This document shows positions 21,832-33,104 of a stretch of 64,000 nucleotides of DNA, piece by piece. Numbering within the stretch: position 1 is the stretch's first letter; the number at the start of each line of letters is the position of its first letter. The notes below the pieces were generated by a model, which saw nothing but the letters and a program-made list of their open reading frames with translations, did no database searches and had not been told where the DNA came from. Source of the stretch: Candidatus Vallotia laricis (lineage in GTDB: Bacteria; Pseudomonadota; Gammaproteobacteria; Burkholderiales; Burkholderiaceae); contig NZ_CP047399.1 in the NCBI RefSeq assembly GCF_020541325.1, forward strand, positions 620,001 to 684,000. Reading direction: 5' to 3'. Made by a program: the position numbers and the translations under genes.

Positions 21832-22980
21832 TTAGCGTAGCTCAACAGTCCAAGCAGCACCTTGCTGAACAAGTACACGGTCGCAAGCAAATTCATCTAA
21901 AGTGTGCTCATGACCAGGAAACGCCTGGATCACTGTCTCCCCGCTATCTCGCAACAGTGCTACAGTAGCACGCAGCGCAGCATCATGATTCCATGGCGCC
22001 ATAATGGCACTAGAGCGTGCCTGTCTCGGCGAAATTCTAGCTACTTCACGCAAGTCTAGCGAAAAACCGGTTGCTGGTCTTGCTCGCCCGTACGCAAGAC
22101 CAATATAATCATAGCGACCACCGCGTGCCACAGCATTCGGCACGCCATCGACATATGCGCAGAACATTACACCACTGTGATATGCATAACCGCGTAAATC
22201 GGCCAAGTCAATTGCTACGTGCGTATCGTCAATCTGCGCCACGAGAAATTCAAGCTCATTCAGTGCACATGTGAGCGCTGGCCATGCTGGTAGTCTAGAG
22301 CGCGCCTCATCAATCACTGATGCGTCTCCATAAAGCATTGGTAATGCGAGCAGTGCATCACGTACTGGCTTCTCTAAGCCGCGCGTAAGCTCATTCAGTC
22401 TAGGTACATCTTTACCAGCTAGCGCTTCATATAGCGCGGGACCTAGCTCAACAGCACGTTCGTCGGCCCCTAGAAGGGCAGCTAGCACACCTGCATGGCA
22501 TAAGTCTAGTCGTACTGGCCCCAACTCTGCGAGGCGCAAGCTATCAAGCATCAGTTGCTGTATCTCAACATCTGCTTCTAATCCTGCATGTCCGTAAATT
22601 TCGGCTCCGATCTGAATTTGATCCCGTGTTGCATGCAAACCACGTGGACGCGTATGTAACACGTGGCCCGCATAACACAGTCGCGTAACGCCCTGGCGAT
22701 TTAGTAAATGCGCATCGATACGCGCGACTTGCGGGGTAATATCTGCACGTAATCCTAGCATATGTCCAGATAACTGATCAACAAGCTGGAATGTGCGTAA
22801 TGCTAGGTCACTACCGCTACCGGTTAACAATGACTTAAGATACTCAAGAAGCGGTGGCATGACCATCTCATAGCCATACGAACGGAAACGATCAAGTAGC
22901 ACACGACGAAGCTCTTCGAGCTTGCGAGCGCCCGATGGCAACACATCGGAAATATTTTCAGGCAACAACCAAGTTGGCAT
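21832..22980 (-). CDS. hisZ: ATP phosphoribosyltransferase regulatory subunit HisZ
   Basis: HisRS-like protein without an anticodon-binding domain; it forms the octameric ATP phosphoribosyltransferase with the short form of HisG and confers histidine feedback. 382 residues, usual length. Seen: [20 protein letters not shown] at the N-terminus, [18 protein letters not shown] (motif 2-like) and [24 protein letters not shown]. It has no charging function because of a different active site. Its presence implies a short-form hisG elsewhere and retained histidine synthesis, likely relevant to a host. Lies between hflC and purA as in Burkholderia. Confidence 0.94.
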   Translation of the reverse strand: MPTWLLPENISDVLPSGARKLEELRRVLLDRFRSYGYEMVMPPLLEYLKSLLTGSGSDLALRTFQLVDQLSGHMLGLRADITPQVARIDAHLLNRQGVTRLCYAGHVLHTRPRGLHATRDQIQIGAEIYGHAGLEADVEIQQLMLDSLRLAELGPVRLDLCHAGVLAALLGADERAVELGPALYEALAGKDVPRLNELTRGLEKPVRDALLALPMLYGDASVIDEARSRLPAWPALTCALNELEFLVAQIDDTHVAIDLADLRGYAYHSGVMFCAYVDGVPNAVARGGRYDYIGLAYGRARPATGFSLDLREVARISPRQARSSAIMAPWNHDAALRATVALLRDSGETVIQAFPGHEHTLDEFACDRVLVQQGAAWTVELR

Positions 22981-23240
22981 GAGCTCAAATCTAATAGCGT
23001 GACGTAGTATGGTTTGATAAGCTCGCCGACATTAGTAGAAGTATAACCTAAGATCAATTGCCATCGGCATGCCGCCGAATTTGCGTTAGCAGCGGTTATT
23101 CTAATATTGTCAAGAAGTGTACTGGTATAACATCGGCGAAATACTACAGATTAAAATACATCTGATCAGGAGCTGGGGTGTAAAGCTATGGCGCACTTTT
23201 TGCAAGAATTAGCCACATCCGATCGGAGAGTCCGTACAAC

Positions 23241-24143
23241 CTAGTGCTTAGATCTCTTTGAAGTTGGAGTAGCTAACAAGCCTGCAGGATTTTTCATGAA
23301 TCGGAAGAATTCGCTGTTCGGATCAGTGATTACTATATCACCTTTACCCATACTTCGCCGATAGGCCTCTAAGCTTTTATAGAAAGCATAGAATTTTGGA
23401 TCTCGACCGAATGCGTTTGCATAGATCGCCGCAGCCTTAGCATCTCCGTTTCCTTTAATCTCCTGCGCTTTTTTATATGCATTAGCAATAACTACTTCAC
23501 GTTGCTTATCTGCGTCAGCACGAATGCGCTCAGCCTCGGCAGCACCTGTTGAACGTTGCTTATTAGCAACTTGTTGGCGCTCCGCCTTCATTCGCTGATA
23601 TACAGATTCACTGATATTCTCAAGTAAATCAACACGACGTAGCCGCACATCAACAATATCGATTCCCAAGTTTGATGCATCACGCTCAACCTTTTTACGA
23701 ACCGCCTTCATCACAATCTCGCGTTCGTTAGAAACCACCTCCGAAACTGTGCGTTTTGTGAACTCTTCGTTTAGCGCTGCGCAGATGACCTGGATTAATC
23801 GATCTTGTGCTAGTGAGGCATCACTACGAACACTAATGTAGAACTTACGTGGATCGATAATCCTCCATTTTACAAATAAGTCAACAAGTAGATTCTTTTT
23901 TTCAGAAGTGATGTAGCGATCTGCCTCTAGATTATCAATTGTCTGGATACGCTTATCCATATAGACTACATTTTGGAAGGGTGGTGGAGCCTTCAAATGT
24001 AGCCCAGGCGCTGAAATAATCTTCTTGACTTCACCAAATGAAAAAACGATTGCATACTTCCGTTGGTCAACAATAAATATCATTGAGGATCCAACAAGCA
24101 TCATTATAAATATGGTAATAACGAGGGCGATAATTCGATTCAT
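23241..24143 (-). CDS. hflC: HflC, band 7/SPFH membrane protein
   Basis: With HflK it forms the membrane cage that surrounds and modulates the FtsH protease. 300 residues. One N-terminal transmembrane segment (IIALVITIFIMMLVGSSMIF, residues 4-23) and a periplasmic SPFH domain beginning VDQRKYAIVFSFGEV. The coiled-coil region shows MKAERQQVANKQRSTGAAEAERIRADADKQREV-type repeats (about 185-220, given here by position) and then NAFGRDPKFYAFYKSLEAYR. It follows hflK after 11 bases. Intact. Confidence 0.95.
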   Translation of the reverse strand: MNRIIALVITIFIMMLVGSSMIFIVDQRKYAIVFSFGEVKKIISAPGLHLKAPPPFQNVVYMDKRIQTIDNLEADRYITSEKKNLLVDLFVKWRIIDPRKFYISVRSDASLAQDRLIQVICAALNEEFTKRTVSEVVSNEREIVMKAVRKKVERDASNLGIDIVDVRLRRVDLLENISESVYQRMKAERQQVANKQRSTGAAEAERIRADADKQREVVIANAYKKAQEIKGNGDAKAAAIYANAFGRDPKFYAFYKSLEAYRRSMGKGDIVITDPNSEFFRFMKNPAGLLATPTSKRSKH

Positions 24144-24154
24144 AACATAATCCC

Positions 24155-25507
24155 TTACTGACCTTTATCGCGATTTCGGAAAAGATCTCGAGATCGGGGC
24201 ATGTTGTGATTAACTGGTGTATTAAGTATGGGTTGATCTTGAGCTGCCTGCGTATCGGACAAGCTTTCATCTGCTAACACTTTATTCTGAAGACTATTTT
24301 CAGAAATATTTTTGCCAACTTGTGGATAGGAGCTATGCGAAAGCATTACTTTGTCTAATGGGAGGTACAGAAGGTTATTGCTAACCTCGCTATCTACCAT
24401 TATTTTTGTGACATTTGTGTAGATTTGTTGCATTGTATCTAGATACATCCTTTCACTGGTAACGGCTGGTGCTTTCGCGTACTCAGCTTGTACTTGATTA
24501 AAGTGCGCAGCATCGCCTTCAGCTTGAGCTACTACTCGGGCAAGGTATCCGTTAGCATCCGCCACTATCCGAGCGGCAGTGCCTTGAGCGCGCGGTACTA
24601 CGTTATTTGCATATGCCAGGGCTTCATTCTTCGCACGCTCACGATCCTGCCCAGCTTTTACGGCATCATCGAATGCAGATTGCACTTGCTGTGGTGGCTG
24701 CACATTCTGCATTGTTACGCTGCTCACGCTAATACCTGTCTTGTACTGATCCAGTATCTGTTGGATTTGCTGGGACAATTCCAGTGCGACCTGTTCACGT
24801 CCTTCATACAATACATAGTCCATCGTGTTTTTACCTACGATTTCACGCACCGTGGTTTCAGCGGCCTGCGTTACTGCGTCCTCTGTATTGACATTATTAA
24901 AAAGGAATGCAGCTGGATCTTTCACACGATACTGGACCGAGAAGCGTACATCGATGATATTTTCATCTTGAGTTAGCATCGACATGTCTTTTAGGTTTGT
25001 CGAACGAATCATATTGTCTCGTCCGATTTCAGCAGAGCGTACCTGTGAGAGATTAACACTTTCATTGCTTTGGAAAGGATACGGTAAGCGCCACTGAATT
25101 CCAGAACCGGTAGTATACATATATCTACCAAATTGCAGTACGACACCAGCTTGTCCTTCCTGCACAATATAAATACCACTAGCTATATAAATAGCAATTA
25201 GTGCACTAAGAATGATTCCTAAACCTAAATATCCACCATAGCCACTATTTGAGTTTGGTGGATCAGGTCTCTCACTTTTGCTCCTAAGATCTCTTTGACT
25301 GAACAACCGTTTGATTTGGTGATTAAAGTTGCGCCATAACTCTTCTAAGTCGGGCGGACCTTCTTGGTTAATTTTGTTGGTATTGCCTTGATTCTGTGGA
25401 TGTAATGATACATTGCTATTTCCTTGGCTGCTCCATGCTGGAGCAGTTATTGAAAGTAGGGCGTTTGTACGCTGCCATACACTTTGAATGCTTTTGTTTT
25501 TGACCAT
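24155..25507 (-). CDS. hflK: HflK, band 7/SPFH membrane protein
   Basis: Partner of HflC in the FtsH-regulating complex. 450 residues, typical. The N-terminal 90 residues are polar, Asn/Gln/Pro rich, with PPDLEELWRNFNHQIKRLF, a normal HflK feature. One transmembrane segment lies around residues 94-116 (IILSALIAIYIASGIYIV). The SPFH domain starts VQEGQAGVVLQFGRY and contains ENIIDVRFSVQYRVKD. The helical tail carries VVPRAQGTAARIVADANGY and AQAEGDAAHFNQVQAEY. Upstream gap to hflX is 152 bases and includes a short duplicated CAGCCGGTTATT. Confidence 0.95.
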   Translation of the reverse strand: MVKNKSIQSVWQRTNALLSITAPAWSSQGNSNVSLHPQNQGNTNKINQEGPPDLEELWRNFNHQIKRLFSQRDLRSKSERPDPPNSNSGYGGYLGLGIILSALIAIYIASGIYIVQEGQAGVVLQFGRYMYTTGSGIQWRLPYPFQSNESVNLSQVRSAEIGRDNMIRSTNLKDMSMLTQDENIIDVRFSVQYRVKDPAAFLFNNVNTEDAVTQAAETTVREIVGKNTMDYVLYEGREQVALELSQQIQQILDQYKTGISVSSVTMQNVQPPQQVQSAFDDAVKAGQDRERAKNEALAYANNVVPRAQGTAARIVADANGYLARVVAQAEGDAAHFNQVQAEYAKAPAVTSERMYLDTMQQIYTNVTKIMVDSEVSNNLLYLPLDKVMLSHSSYPQVGKNISENSLQNKVLADESLSDTQAAQDQPILNTPVNHNMPRSRDLFRNRDKGQ

Positions 25508-25659
25508 ATTACAGCCGGTTATTGCAGCCGGTTATTACGAAATGCAGTTATCGTATAACTGCATTATTAGCTACTGCGTCAGTTTTGTTTGAATACAACT
25601 CCATTATGTTCAGGATGAGTAACATGATTATTGGTGACAATATTATTTAGATCGCACCT

Positions 25660-26748
25660 TCACTTTTGTAAGCTAAGCGCTTTTTCGGCTATCACATCGT
25701 ACAAAGCATTAAGTCCTTGACCAGTCCGCGCACTTAAAAAAATGCACTCAATATTTCCGTGATCGTTCCTCTTAATAGGGTTACCTTGGTTTATTAACTC
25801 AGGTTTTTGGTCAATCTTATTGAAGATAATAATTTGTGGAACTGATGCTGCGCCAATCTGGCATAATATATCATTGACCTGCTGAATTTGATTTACATGC
25901 ACTGCGCTAGACGCATCGACGACATGCAGCAGTAAATCAGCATGCACAGTCTCCTCTAACGTTGCGCGAAAAGCCGAAACTAATTGGTGTGGTAAGTCAC
26001 GAATAAAGCCAACTGTATCAGAAATCACGACATTGTTCGCTTCACGGAGATAGAGGCGGCGTGATGTCGTATCTAATGTTGCAAATAATTGGTTGGCTAC
26101 GTAGGTTTTTTCTTTGGTTAATGCATTAAATAGTGTTGACTTTCCGGCATTTGTATAGCCAACTAATGACACTGACAATTTACAATTACGATCGCGCTGT
26201 CTTCGCTGTATACCGTGTTGACGCTTAAGTTTACTTAATTTGCTGCGCAATATTTTAATTCGTTTACTAATTAACTGCCGATCAGTCTCCAGCTGAGTTT
26301 CGCCAGGACCTCGCAATCCGATTCCACCTTTCTGCCGTTCTAGGTGGGTCCACGCTCGCACTAAGCGAGTAGACATATATTGCAGCTGCGCTAGTTCTAC
26401 TTGTAACTTACCCTCATAACTACGCGCGCGTTGCGCAAAGATATCAAGAATCAGGCTGGTACGATCAACGACACGTCGCTCTAGCGCGTATTCTAGATTG
26501 CGCTGCTGTGCGGGCGATAGTGTATGGTTAAAGATAACAATCTTTATATTATGATCTTGAATACCGCATTGAAGTTCTTTAAGTTTTCCACTGCCTATAA
26601 AATATGCAGCATTTGGACTGGATCGTCGCCCCGTTAGCATAAGCACCGGGCAAGCTCCAGCACTATTGGCGAGCGCACCTAGTTCCTCAAATCCAGCTTG
26701 AAAAGAGCCTCTTCCAAAATCTATGCTAATAAGCGCCGCGTTAATCAA
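25660..26748 (-). CDS. hflX: Ribosome-associated GTPase HflX
   Basis: GTPase that binds 50S/70S ribosomes and splits stalled or stress-damaged ones. 362 residues, a little short but complete. N-terminal HflX domain with FGRGSFQAGFEELGALANSA, the GSGKLKEL segment, and the linker GGIGLRGPGETQLETDRQL (about residues 138-157). G domain: G1 GYTNAGKST, G3 DTVGFIRDLP, G4 NKID. Between hfq (56 bases upstream) and hflK, the standard hfq-hflX-hflK-hflC order. Confidence 0.95.
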   Translation of the reverse strand: MINAALISIDFGRGSFQAGFEELGALANSAGACPVLMLTGRRSSPNAAYFIGSGKLKELQCGIQDHNIKIVIFNHTLSPAQQRNLEYALERRVVDRTSLILDIFAQRARSYEGKLQVELAQLQYMSTRLVRAWTHLERQKGGIGLRGPGETQLETDRQLISKRIKILRSKLSKLKRQHGIQRRQRDRNCKLSVSLVGYTNAGKSTLFNALTKEKTYVANQLFATLDTTSRRLYLREANNVVISDTVGFIRDLPHQLVSAFRATLEETVHADLLLHVVDASSAVHVNQIQQVNDILCQIGAASVPQIIIFNKIDQKPELINQGNPIKRNDHGNIECIFLSARTGQGLNALYDVIAEKALSLQK

Positions 26749-26804
26749 GTTGATAAAATATTAGATGTGGAAAGAGTTTTCATGCAATTAGCGGGTACCT
26801 ATCT

Positions 26805-27050
26805 CTACATCGGATTAGACTCTTCTGAATCAGGATAAAAGTTCACTAATCGCGCGGGTACGACAGTCGAGATTGCGTGCTTGTACACCATTTGTGTAAC
26901 AGTATTGCGAAGCAATACTACATATTGATCAAATGACTCGATATTACCTTGTAGCTTAATACCGTTAACTAGATAAATCGATACAGGCACATGCTCCTTG
27001 CGTAGTGCGTTTAGAAACGGGTCTTGTAACAGTTGCCCTTTGTTACTCAT
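26805..27050 (-). CDS. hfq: RNA chaperone Hfq
   Basis: Hexameric Sm-like protein that pairs small RNAs with mRNAs. 81 residues, as in Burkholderia. Sm1 region [19 protein letters not shown] and [19 protein letters not shown], and Sm2 motif [12 protein letters not shown] (about residues 57-68), all intact. A short C-terminal tail ends SEESNPM. Its retention implies sRNA regulation still operates in this reduced genome. 120 bases downstream of der. Confidence 0.97.
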   Translation of the reverse strand: MSNKGQLLQDPFLNALRKEHVPVSIYLVNGIKLQGNIESFDQYVVLLRNTVTQMVYKHAISTVVPARLVNFYPDSEESNPM

Positions 27051-27170
27051 AGAAAACTCCGAGTTAATCTTTTCAGATTAATAGTATAAGCGACAAAAAA
27101 GATAACGCTGGGAATCCTTTTACTATAGATTTAATTTAATGCACTTAATAGGCAAATAATCACAGAAGAT

Positions 27171-28505
27171 TCAGTCTAAGTCTGTATAAGGATTACGACT
27201 AAGACGAAATTCTATGCGCAATGGGGTGCCATCTAAGCTAAAAGTTTCTCGAAAACATCTTTCTAGATAACGTTTATACGTATCGGTAACCGCATGTAAA
27301 GCATTACCGTGAATCACAATAATTGGGGGATTTTGCCCTCCCTGATGGGCATAACGTAGCTTAGGGCGAATTAGGCCGCGCTGGCGTGGCTGCTGGAACT
27401 GTACGGCAGCGATTAGTGCCCGTGTAAGCTTAGGTGTTGATAGTTTGGCCATTGCGGCTGTGTACGCTGCATTCACCGAGAGCATTAATGCACCTATTCT
27501 TGTCTTTTCTACTGCTGAGATATAATGCACGCTTGCAAAGCTGAGGAATTTGAGCTTGCGAGCTAAGTCAGTTTTAGTGCGTTGACGCACGTGTTCATTG
27601 AGGCCATCCCATTTGTTAACCCCAATCACAAGAGCCCGACCCTGCTCAACAATAAAGCTGGCAATATGTGCATCTTGCTCCGAAATATCCTGCTGTGCGT
27701 CAAGAAGCAGGATTACGACATGAGCATCAGCGATCGATTGCAGTGTTTTAACTACCGAGAACTTTTCGACTGCCTCAAACATCTTCCCTCGCTTTCGAAG
27801 ACCGGCGGTATCGATCAGAGTATATTGTCGACCATGGCGCTTAAAATCGATATAAATAGAATCGCGCGTTGTTCCAGGTAGATTGAATGCAATCATTCGC
27901 TCCTCGCCAAGCAAGGTATTTACTAATGTTGATTTACCTACATTAGGCCGACCTACGATAGCTATTTTTACTCCATGTATCTTGTGCTCTTGGTTGTGTG
28001 ACACTCGGTCTGTATAGGCAAGAGTAAGCGCTTGTTTAATCATCTCAGTAACGCCATCTCCATGTGCGGCAGAGATTGCTCGTGGGTCGCCCAAGCCGAG
28101 TTCATAGAAATCCGCCGATACTGCACTATATTTCATGCCCTCAGCCTTGTTAACAACCAGAAAGATTGGGCGACCTGTTTTGCGCAAATAATGGACAATT
28201 GTCTTATCTTGCTGCATAAGGCCATTACGGCCATCGACTAAAAATATTACTACATTAGCTTCCTCAACTGCTCGACGCGTCTGCTGGGCCATCTGATATA
28301 GAATGCCATCTTTGGAAACTGGCTCAAAACCTCCTGTATCTATGACTAGGTAGGGTCGTTCACCGACTCGTCCTTCGCCATAATGGCGATCTCGCGTTAG
28401 TCCTGGAAGCTCTGCGACTAGTGCATCTCTCGAGCGCGTCAACCGGTTGAACAGCGTAGATTTTCCAACATTAGGGCGCCCAATGAGTACAATTACGGGC
28501 TTCAT
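27171..28505 (-). CDS. der: Ribosome assembly GTPase Der (EngA)
   Basis: Essential GTPase for 50S subunit maturation with two G domains in tandem and a C-terminal KH-like domain. 444 residues. G1 of domain 1 [12 protein letters not shown] at residues 8-19 and of domain 2 [12 protein letters not shown] at about 183-194; G3 DTGGFEP and [11 protein letters not shown]4 NKAEG and NKWD. The KH domain has [12 protein letters not shown] and [11 protein letters not shown]. bamB lies 30 bases upstream. Confidence 0.97.
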   Translation of the reverse strand: MKPVIVLIGRPNVGKSTLFNRLTRSRDALVAELPGLTRDRHYGEGRVGERPYLVIDTGGFEPVSKDGILYQMAQQTRRAVEEANVVIFLVDGRNGLMQQDKTIVHYLRKTGRPIFLVVNKAEGMKYSAVSADFYELGLGDPRAISAAHGDGVTEMIKQALTLAYTDRVSHNQEHKIHGVKIAIVGRPNVGKSTLVNTLLGEERMIAFNLPGTTRDSIYIDFKRHGRQYTLIDTAGLRKRGKMFEAVEKFSVVKTLQSIADAHVVILLLDAQQDISEQDAHIASFIVEQGRALVIGVNKWDGLNEHVRQRTKTDLARKLKFLSFASVHYISAVEKTRIGALMLSVNAAYTAAMAKLSTPKLTRALIAAVQFQQPRQRGLIRPKLRYAHQGGQNPPIIVIHGNALHAVTDTYKRYLERCFRETFSLDGTPLRIEFRLSRNPYTDLD

Positions 28506-28535
28506 GTTACTTTTCCAAAACGCACATGTGCTGAC

Positions 28536-29678
28536 TTATTGTAGTCGGAAACCGTATAAATCACCGTCGCTGGTCTGCACAACTAATGTGTTCCCAGCAA
28601 CAACCGGTTGCGCAATTATGGATCCGCTTGTCTTTCTACGCGCAACAAATTCCCCGGTATCACGTGATAGAAAGTGAATAAATCCGTGGCAGTCGCCGAC
28701 CACTACTATATTACCGATAATTGTTGGCGCAGTGACAGCGTATCCCTGTAGATGCACGTTATGCCATAGAGACTTCCCGTTTGTGGAATCGTATAGCGAT
28801 ATGCCAGACCCTTCGTCTGTAGATACTACCGCATAATCATCTTGAGCTAATCCACTATAACTAGAAAACGGTTGTTTCCACAGTACGCGCCCGCTTAAAA
28901 CATCAAAACAACCAATTTGCCCCTGGAAATTTACCGCACAAGTTCGTGAGCCTACGACCGTAGGTGCACCGACTACATCATGAATACGCTCAACCTCAGT
29001 TGTACCATGTGGATAGGAAACTAATGTTTGCCAGTATTCATGACCATTTTGCAAATTGATTGCAGAAAGCGATCCATCCGGGAAACCTGCTAACAGCATA
29101 TTCTTACCCGCTAACGTAATACCAGCGATAGTCTGCAGATTTAAAGGCACCGAGCGGTTTACATAAACCCATTTTTGTTCGCCAGTCCGTGAGTTGAATG
29201 CCGTAATACGTCCATCAATCGTCCGTACAAGTACAAAATCCTGACCTACTGCTGGTGGTGTAATGATTTTTCCAAGCACATTTGCTTTCCATAAGATCTT
29301 TCCATCATTGTCAAGCACAAATACGCTACCCTCAAGCGTGCAAACTGCAGTTATCATTCCATCGCTGCTGACACCAGCGGACAGGTCTACGCCTAATTTT
29401 GTGCGCCAAATTTCTTTGCCATTAGTCGCATCAATCTTTAGCACGGACCCGTTTTTGCTGGCTGCATATACATAATCGCCTACAGAAGATGGGACGAAAA
29501 AATATCTCCCAGATCTTCCTACACTAATCCTCCAAACTTCAGATATCTCATGCGCAGTTTTGATCGGGATTAGCGCCGTCGAGGAACAATGTATACCTTT
29601 AGTAAACGAGCATGCAGCAAGCATGGCTGGTGGAAGTAGGTAGGCAAACAGTCGAACGTAATAGATAACAAAATTCAT
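28536..29678 (-). CDS. bamB: Outer-membrane assembly lipoprotein BamB
   Basis: Eight-bladed beta-propeller lipoprotein of the BAM complex. 380 residues. Signal peptide ending in lipobox LAAC (Cys at 23). PQQ-like blades are visible as repeated G.V..L...GK..W patterns: NGSVLKIDATNGKEIWR, GSVFVLDNDGKILWKA, GRITAFNSRTGEQKWVY, GSLSAINLQNGHEYWQ and GQIGCFDVLSGRVLWKQ. It sits between hisS and der, but the yfgM gene that normally lies between hisS and bamB is missing. Intact. Confidence 0.94.
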   Translation of the reverse strand: MNFVIYYVRLFAYLLPPAMLAACSFTKGIHCSSTALIPIKTAHEISEVWRISVGRSGRYFFVPSSVGDYVYAASKNGSVLKIDATNGKEIWRTKLGVDLSAGVSSDGMITAVCTLEGSVFVLDNDGKILWKANVLGKIITPPAVGQDFVLVRTIDGRITAFNSRTGEQKWVYVNRSVPLNLQTIAGITLAGKNMLLAGFPDGSLSAINLQNGHEYWQTLVSYPHGTTEVERIHDVVGAPTVVGSRTCAVNFQGQIGCFDVLSGRVLWKQPFSSYSGLAQDDYAVVSTDEGSGISLYDSTNGKSLWHNVHLQGYAVTAPTIIGNIVVVGDCHGFIHFLSRDTGEFVARRKTSGSIIAQPVVAGNTLVVQTSDGDLYGFRLQ

Positions 29679-29999
29679 TAATTAATAACATATAGGCGGT
29701 TAATAGAAATTAAACTGATAATCGATCAATAACATAGAAAACTACGATCTTATTATCCCTATAAACCTATTTCGCATGTCTAATCTACAATATTTACTTA
29801 CAAGTATTTTATAGCAGCCGACGTCACGTTGAGTAATGAATTAACAGACATACTAAGGCATGTCTCTAGATCCATTAGAATATGCTTGGACTAGTGGTTG
29901 TCTCCTAGGTTTGCTGGCCATGTTTAGAGCACGGCTGCCTGCAGCATCTAAGATTGTATAAGCAGCATTCACTGCAGTTTATACTTACTCGTCATTTGA
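29679..29999. other. Gap at the place of yfgM
   Basis: 321 bases between hisS and bamB, where Burkholderia and E. coli carry yfgM (periplasmic chaperone/TPR). Only a weak minus-strand trace near 29870-29980 (NAAYTILDAAGSRALN, loosely like the TPR C-terminus AAY.LALD.L) remains, and I do not rely on it. Confidence 0.5.
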
Positions 30000-31337
30000 T
30001 TAATACTTTTTCGTCTTGGCTGCTATTAAATTAGTTAGAAATTCAGCCAAGCATTTAGTTGGCACCCGTTGTTGAATACGATCTGCGTTCGTGATCGTTC
30101 GATCGCTACGAAGCAGTTTGATCGACACTTCATCCTGCCGCACCTCGTCGTCACCAATTATCACTGCATACATAGCACCGCTCACATCAGCGAACCTCAT
30201 CTGTGACCGCAAACTTACCGACGTATTGTCTGTGCTGCAATGCAAGACCACATCTAACCCCGTATCGCGTAGCTGTTCAGCCATAACAAATGCACGACTA
30301 TGAGCTACATCGCCTTGGTACACAATATAAACGTCGCAACCGTCGTCTGATGGAACCGGATTATCCTCGCGTAGCAGTTCCAAAATACGCTCGATACCTA
30401 AAGCCCAGCCGCACGCCAGTGCTGGCTTACCACCTAGTTGTTTGATTAGGGGGTCATATCGGCCACCACCGCCGACGCTACCTTGCGCACCAAGCCTGTC
30501 AGTTACCCACTCAAATACTGTCATATTATAATAGTCCAACCCTCGAACAAGCCGAGGATTAATAGTAAATGAGACATTATTCGCACTAAGCAGGGATTGC
30601 ACTCCCTTAAAATGCCCGAGCGATTCCTCCCCGAGGAAGTCAATTATCTTAGGTGCATTCGCTGCAATATCCTGCAGTGCAGGATTTTTTGTATCTAGCA
30701 CACGTAATGGGTTCGTATATAGCCGATGCTTTGAATCATTATCGAGCAACTCGATATATTTCTCTAGGTAGGTAATCAATTGATCTCGGTGAGCGGCGCG
30801 TTCATGTTTGTGCCCCAGGGAATTTAATTCAAGACGAATACCTGTAAGTCCTAAGTCGCTCCAAAGTCGCTGGCACATCAAGATAATTTCCGCATCTACA
30901 TCCGGACCCGCGAATCCAAGTGCTTCGACACCAACTTGATGAAACTGTCGATAGCGACCGCGTTGTGGACGTTCGTGGCGAAACATCGGCCCGATATACC
31001 AAAGCCGCTTGGGGCCATCGTATAGCAGGTTATGTTCGATCGCCGCACGGACTACCGCAGCAGTATTCTCGGGACGCATCGTCAATTGCTGCCCATTTAA
31101 TGAATCGACAAAGCTATACATTTCTTTTGTAACAATATCCGTTACTTCACCGATACTTCGCCTAAATAATGACGTATATTCAAGAATTGGGGTACGGATG
31201 TTCCGATATCCATAGGCATGCAATATCGATTTGATAGCGTTCTCAAGAAATCTCCACAGACCGACGTCGCATGGCAAGATATCGTTCATTCCTTTAACGC
31301 CGGTTAACTTATCTGGTTTGTGTTTATTTTCTATCAT
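30000..31337 (-). CDS. hisS: Histidyl-tRNA synthetase
   Basis: Class II aminoacyl-tRNA synthetase charging tRNA-His. 445 residues. Start [22 protein letters not shown] as in Burkholderia. Motif 1 region [17 protein letters not shown], motif 2 [16 protein letters not shown], histidine-specific [15 protein letters not shown] and [10 protein letters not shown], motif 3 [11 protein letters not shown]-terminal anticodon domain with DVYIVYQGD. ispG lies 47 bases upstream, matching the ispG-hisS order. No defect seen. Confidence 0.96.
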   Translation of the reverse strand: MIENKHKPDKLTGVKGMNDILPCDVGLWRFLENAIKSILHAYGYRNIRTPILEYTSLFRRSIGEVTDIVTKEMYSFVDSLNGQQLTMRPENTAAVVRAAIEHNLLYDGPKRLWYIGPMFRHERPQRGRYRQFHQVGVEALGFAGPDVDAEIILMCQRLWSDLGLTGIRLELNSLGHKHERAAHRDQLITYLEKYIELLDNDSKHRLYTNPLRVLDTKNPALQDIAANAPKIIDFLGEESLGHFKGVQSLLSANNVSFTINPRLVRGLDYYNMTVFEWVTDRLGAQGSVGGGGRYDPLIKQLGGKPALACGWALGIERILELLREDNPVPSDDGCDVYIVYQGDVAHSRAFVMAEQLRDTGLDVVLHCSTDNTSVSLRSQMRFADVSGAMYAVIIGDDEVRQDEVSIKLLRSDRTITNADRIQQRVPTKCLAEFLTNLIAAKTKKY

Positions 31338-31384
31338 GTCGATTCTAGGATACTCCGGGTTCAGAATGTGCGTAACATGCTTTT

Positions 31385-32668
31385 TTAGCTCGCTACTGTT
31401 ACACTATAAGTACGCCGGACATAGTCGTTAACGATATCCTGAAATTGCTCCACGATGCGCGTTCCGCGCAGCGTGGTCGTTTTCACGCCATCGATGAACA
31501 CAAGCGCCGCTGGATTTTCGCCAGTTCCCGGCAAGCTAATGCCGATATTTGCATGCTTAGACTCGCCGGGACCATTAACGATGCAGCCCATAACTGCGAT
31601 ATTCATCGTTTCGACACCAGGATACTGTTTTTTCCACACTAGCATCTGCGTTCGAAGATAGTTTTGAATTCGTGATGCTAACTTCTGAAACACGGCACTT
31701 GTAGTACGACCACACCCTGGACATGCAATCACCATCGGCATAAACGAGCGTAGCCCCATCGTCTGTAAAATTTCCTGGGCAACAATAACTTCACTAGTAC
31801 GTAAAGCCCCTGGTTCCGGCGTAAGCGAGACACGAATCGTATCACCAATGCCCTTTTGCAATAGCACCGATAGAGAAACAGCTGATGCAACAATACCTCT
31901 TGAGCCTATCCCCGCTTCGGTAAGTCCTAGGTGTAAGGCAAAACTACAACGAATCGATAGCTCCTGATAGACTGCAATCAGATCTTGCACACTGCTAACC
32001 TTGCACGAAAGCACAATACGATCATGTCCTAAACCAAGTTCGATAGCACGCTCAGCCGAACTAATTGTGGACTGGATCAGTGCTTCGTACATCAGGCTTG
32101 ATACATTCCATGGTGCTACACGTCGTGAATTCTCATCTATCATGTGAGCAACTAGATCCTGGTCTAAGCTGCCCCAATTCACGCCAATTCTCACTGGCTT
32201 ATTATAGAAAATTGCTGCCTCAATAATCTGATCGAATTGCACGCTTCGCTTAGCGCCCTGCCCAACATTACCAGGGTTGATTCGGTATTTCGAGAGTGCT
32301 TGCGCGCAATCCGGGTAGTCGCGCAACAGCTGATGACCGTTATAATGGAAATCGCCAATAAGGGGCACGTTTACGCCCATACAATCAAGTTTCTCACGGA
32401 TTACTGGCACCGCGGTTGCGGCCTCGGGTGTATTAATCGTGATACGAACTAGCTCAGAGCCTGCTTGCGCAAGATCTTTAATCTCAATGGCCGTACTAAT
32501 TGGATCGGCAGTATCGGTGCTCGCCATAGATTGCACACAAACTGGTGCGCTACCGCCAATCATTACTGAATGGTCTTGCCAGCGTACTATAACCGCATGC
32601 GCTTGACGCCTTGGAGCAGAGCCAGCAAATACTTGTTTACTCGACACTATAAAGCTCGCTATCAGCAC
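31385..32668 (-). CDS. ispG: 4-hydroxy-3-methylbut-2-enyl diphosphate synthase IspG (GcpE)
   Basis: [4Fe-4S] enzyme of the non-mevalonate isoprenoid pathway, acting just before IspH. 427 residues, the usual proteobacterial length. Seen: [34 protein letters not shown] (substrate loop), [21 protein letters not shown] and, for the cluster, CPGCGRT and the later [10 protein letters not shown] with conserved cysteines. Intact, so isoprenoids for undecaprenyl phosphate and quinones are presumably still made. Upstream gap holds the remains of the rodZ 3' end. Confidence 0.96.
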   Translation of the reverse strand: MLIASFIVSSKQVFAGSAPRRQAHAVIVRWQDHSVMIGGSAPVCVQSMASTDTADPISTAIEIKDLAQAGSELVRITINTPEAATAVPVIREKLDCMGVNVPLIGDFHYNGHQLLRDYPDCAQALSKYRINPGNVGQGAKRSVQFDQIIEAAIFYNKPVRIGVNWGSLDQDLVAHMIDENSRRVAPWNVSSLMYEALIQSTISSAERAIELGLGHDRIVLSCKVSSVQDLIAVYQELSIRCSFALHLGLTEAGIGSRGIVASAVSLSVLLQKGIGDTIRVSLTPEPGALRTSEVIVAQEILQTMGLRSFMPMVIACPGCGRTTSAVFQKLASRIQNYLRTQMLVWKKQYPGVETMNIAVMGCIVNGPGESKHANIGISLPGTGENPAALVFIDGVKTTTLRGTRIVEQFQDIVNDYVRRTYSVTVAS

Positions 32669-33104
32669 AGTACCGGATTCAAACAGAACCCAGAAGGAAT
32701 TGAATTATGTCACCGTATAATACATTAATCTTTGTAGCATTATGGCGTAGCAAAATTGACTGCCCATAGGCTTACTACACTAGCTATATCTAGTATCACT
32801 GTAGACTAGATCGTGAGACGTTTCTCTGAAATTTAGAAGAAATGACGATATATTATGATGATATGTTAAATTAGACTAACTGTCTGCGACACCTTGATGA
32901 TTCCCCCATCCTTACTATCAAATAGTCATGCCGTCTAGTGTTACCAACATATCTCCCGGCATAGCGCTTACCAGAATTGTAGGAACACTAAAGCTAACTC
33001 CCCTTGACTACCTCGTATTGCGGAAATGTAATAAGTATGCTCAAACTAATACTAATTACATACCTAATAATAGAGTGGTGATATCTATAACTATATTAGT
33101 ACTG
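32669..33104 (-). pseudogene. rodZ: Decayed 3' end of rodZ
   Basis: Downstream of the shortened rodZ, the minus strand between 33001 and 32918 reads FSVPTILVSAMPGDMLVTL then DG, ending in tandem stops. This resembles the end of the periplasmic RodZ domain (typical PL.V.IGNA.GV.VT.NG). The stretch between is full of stops. Reading it as the lost C-terminal domain is inference. Confidence 0.4.
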
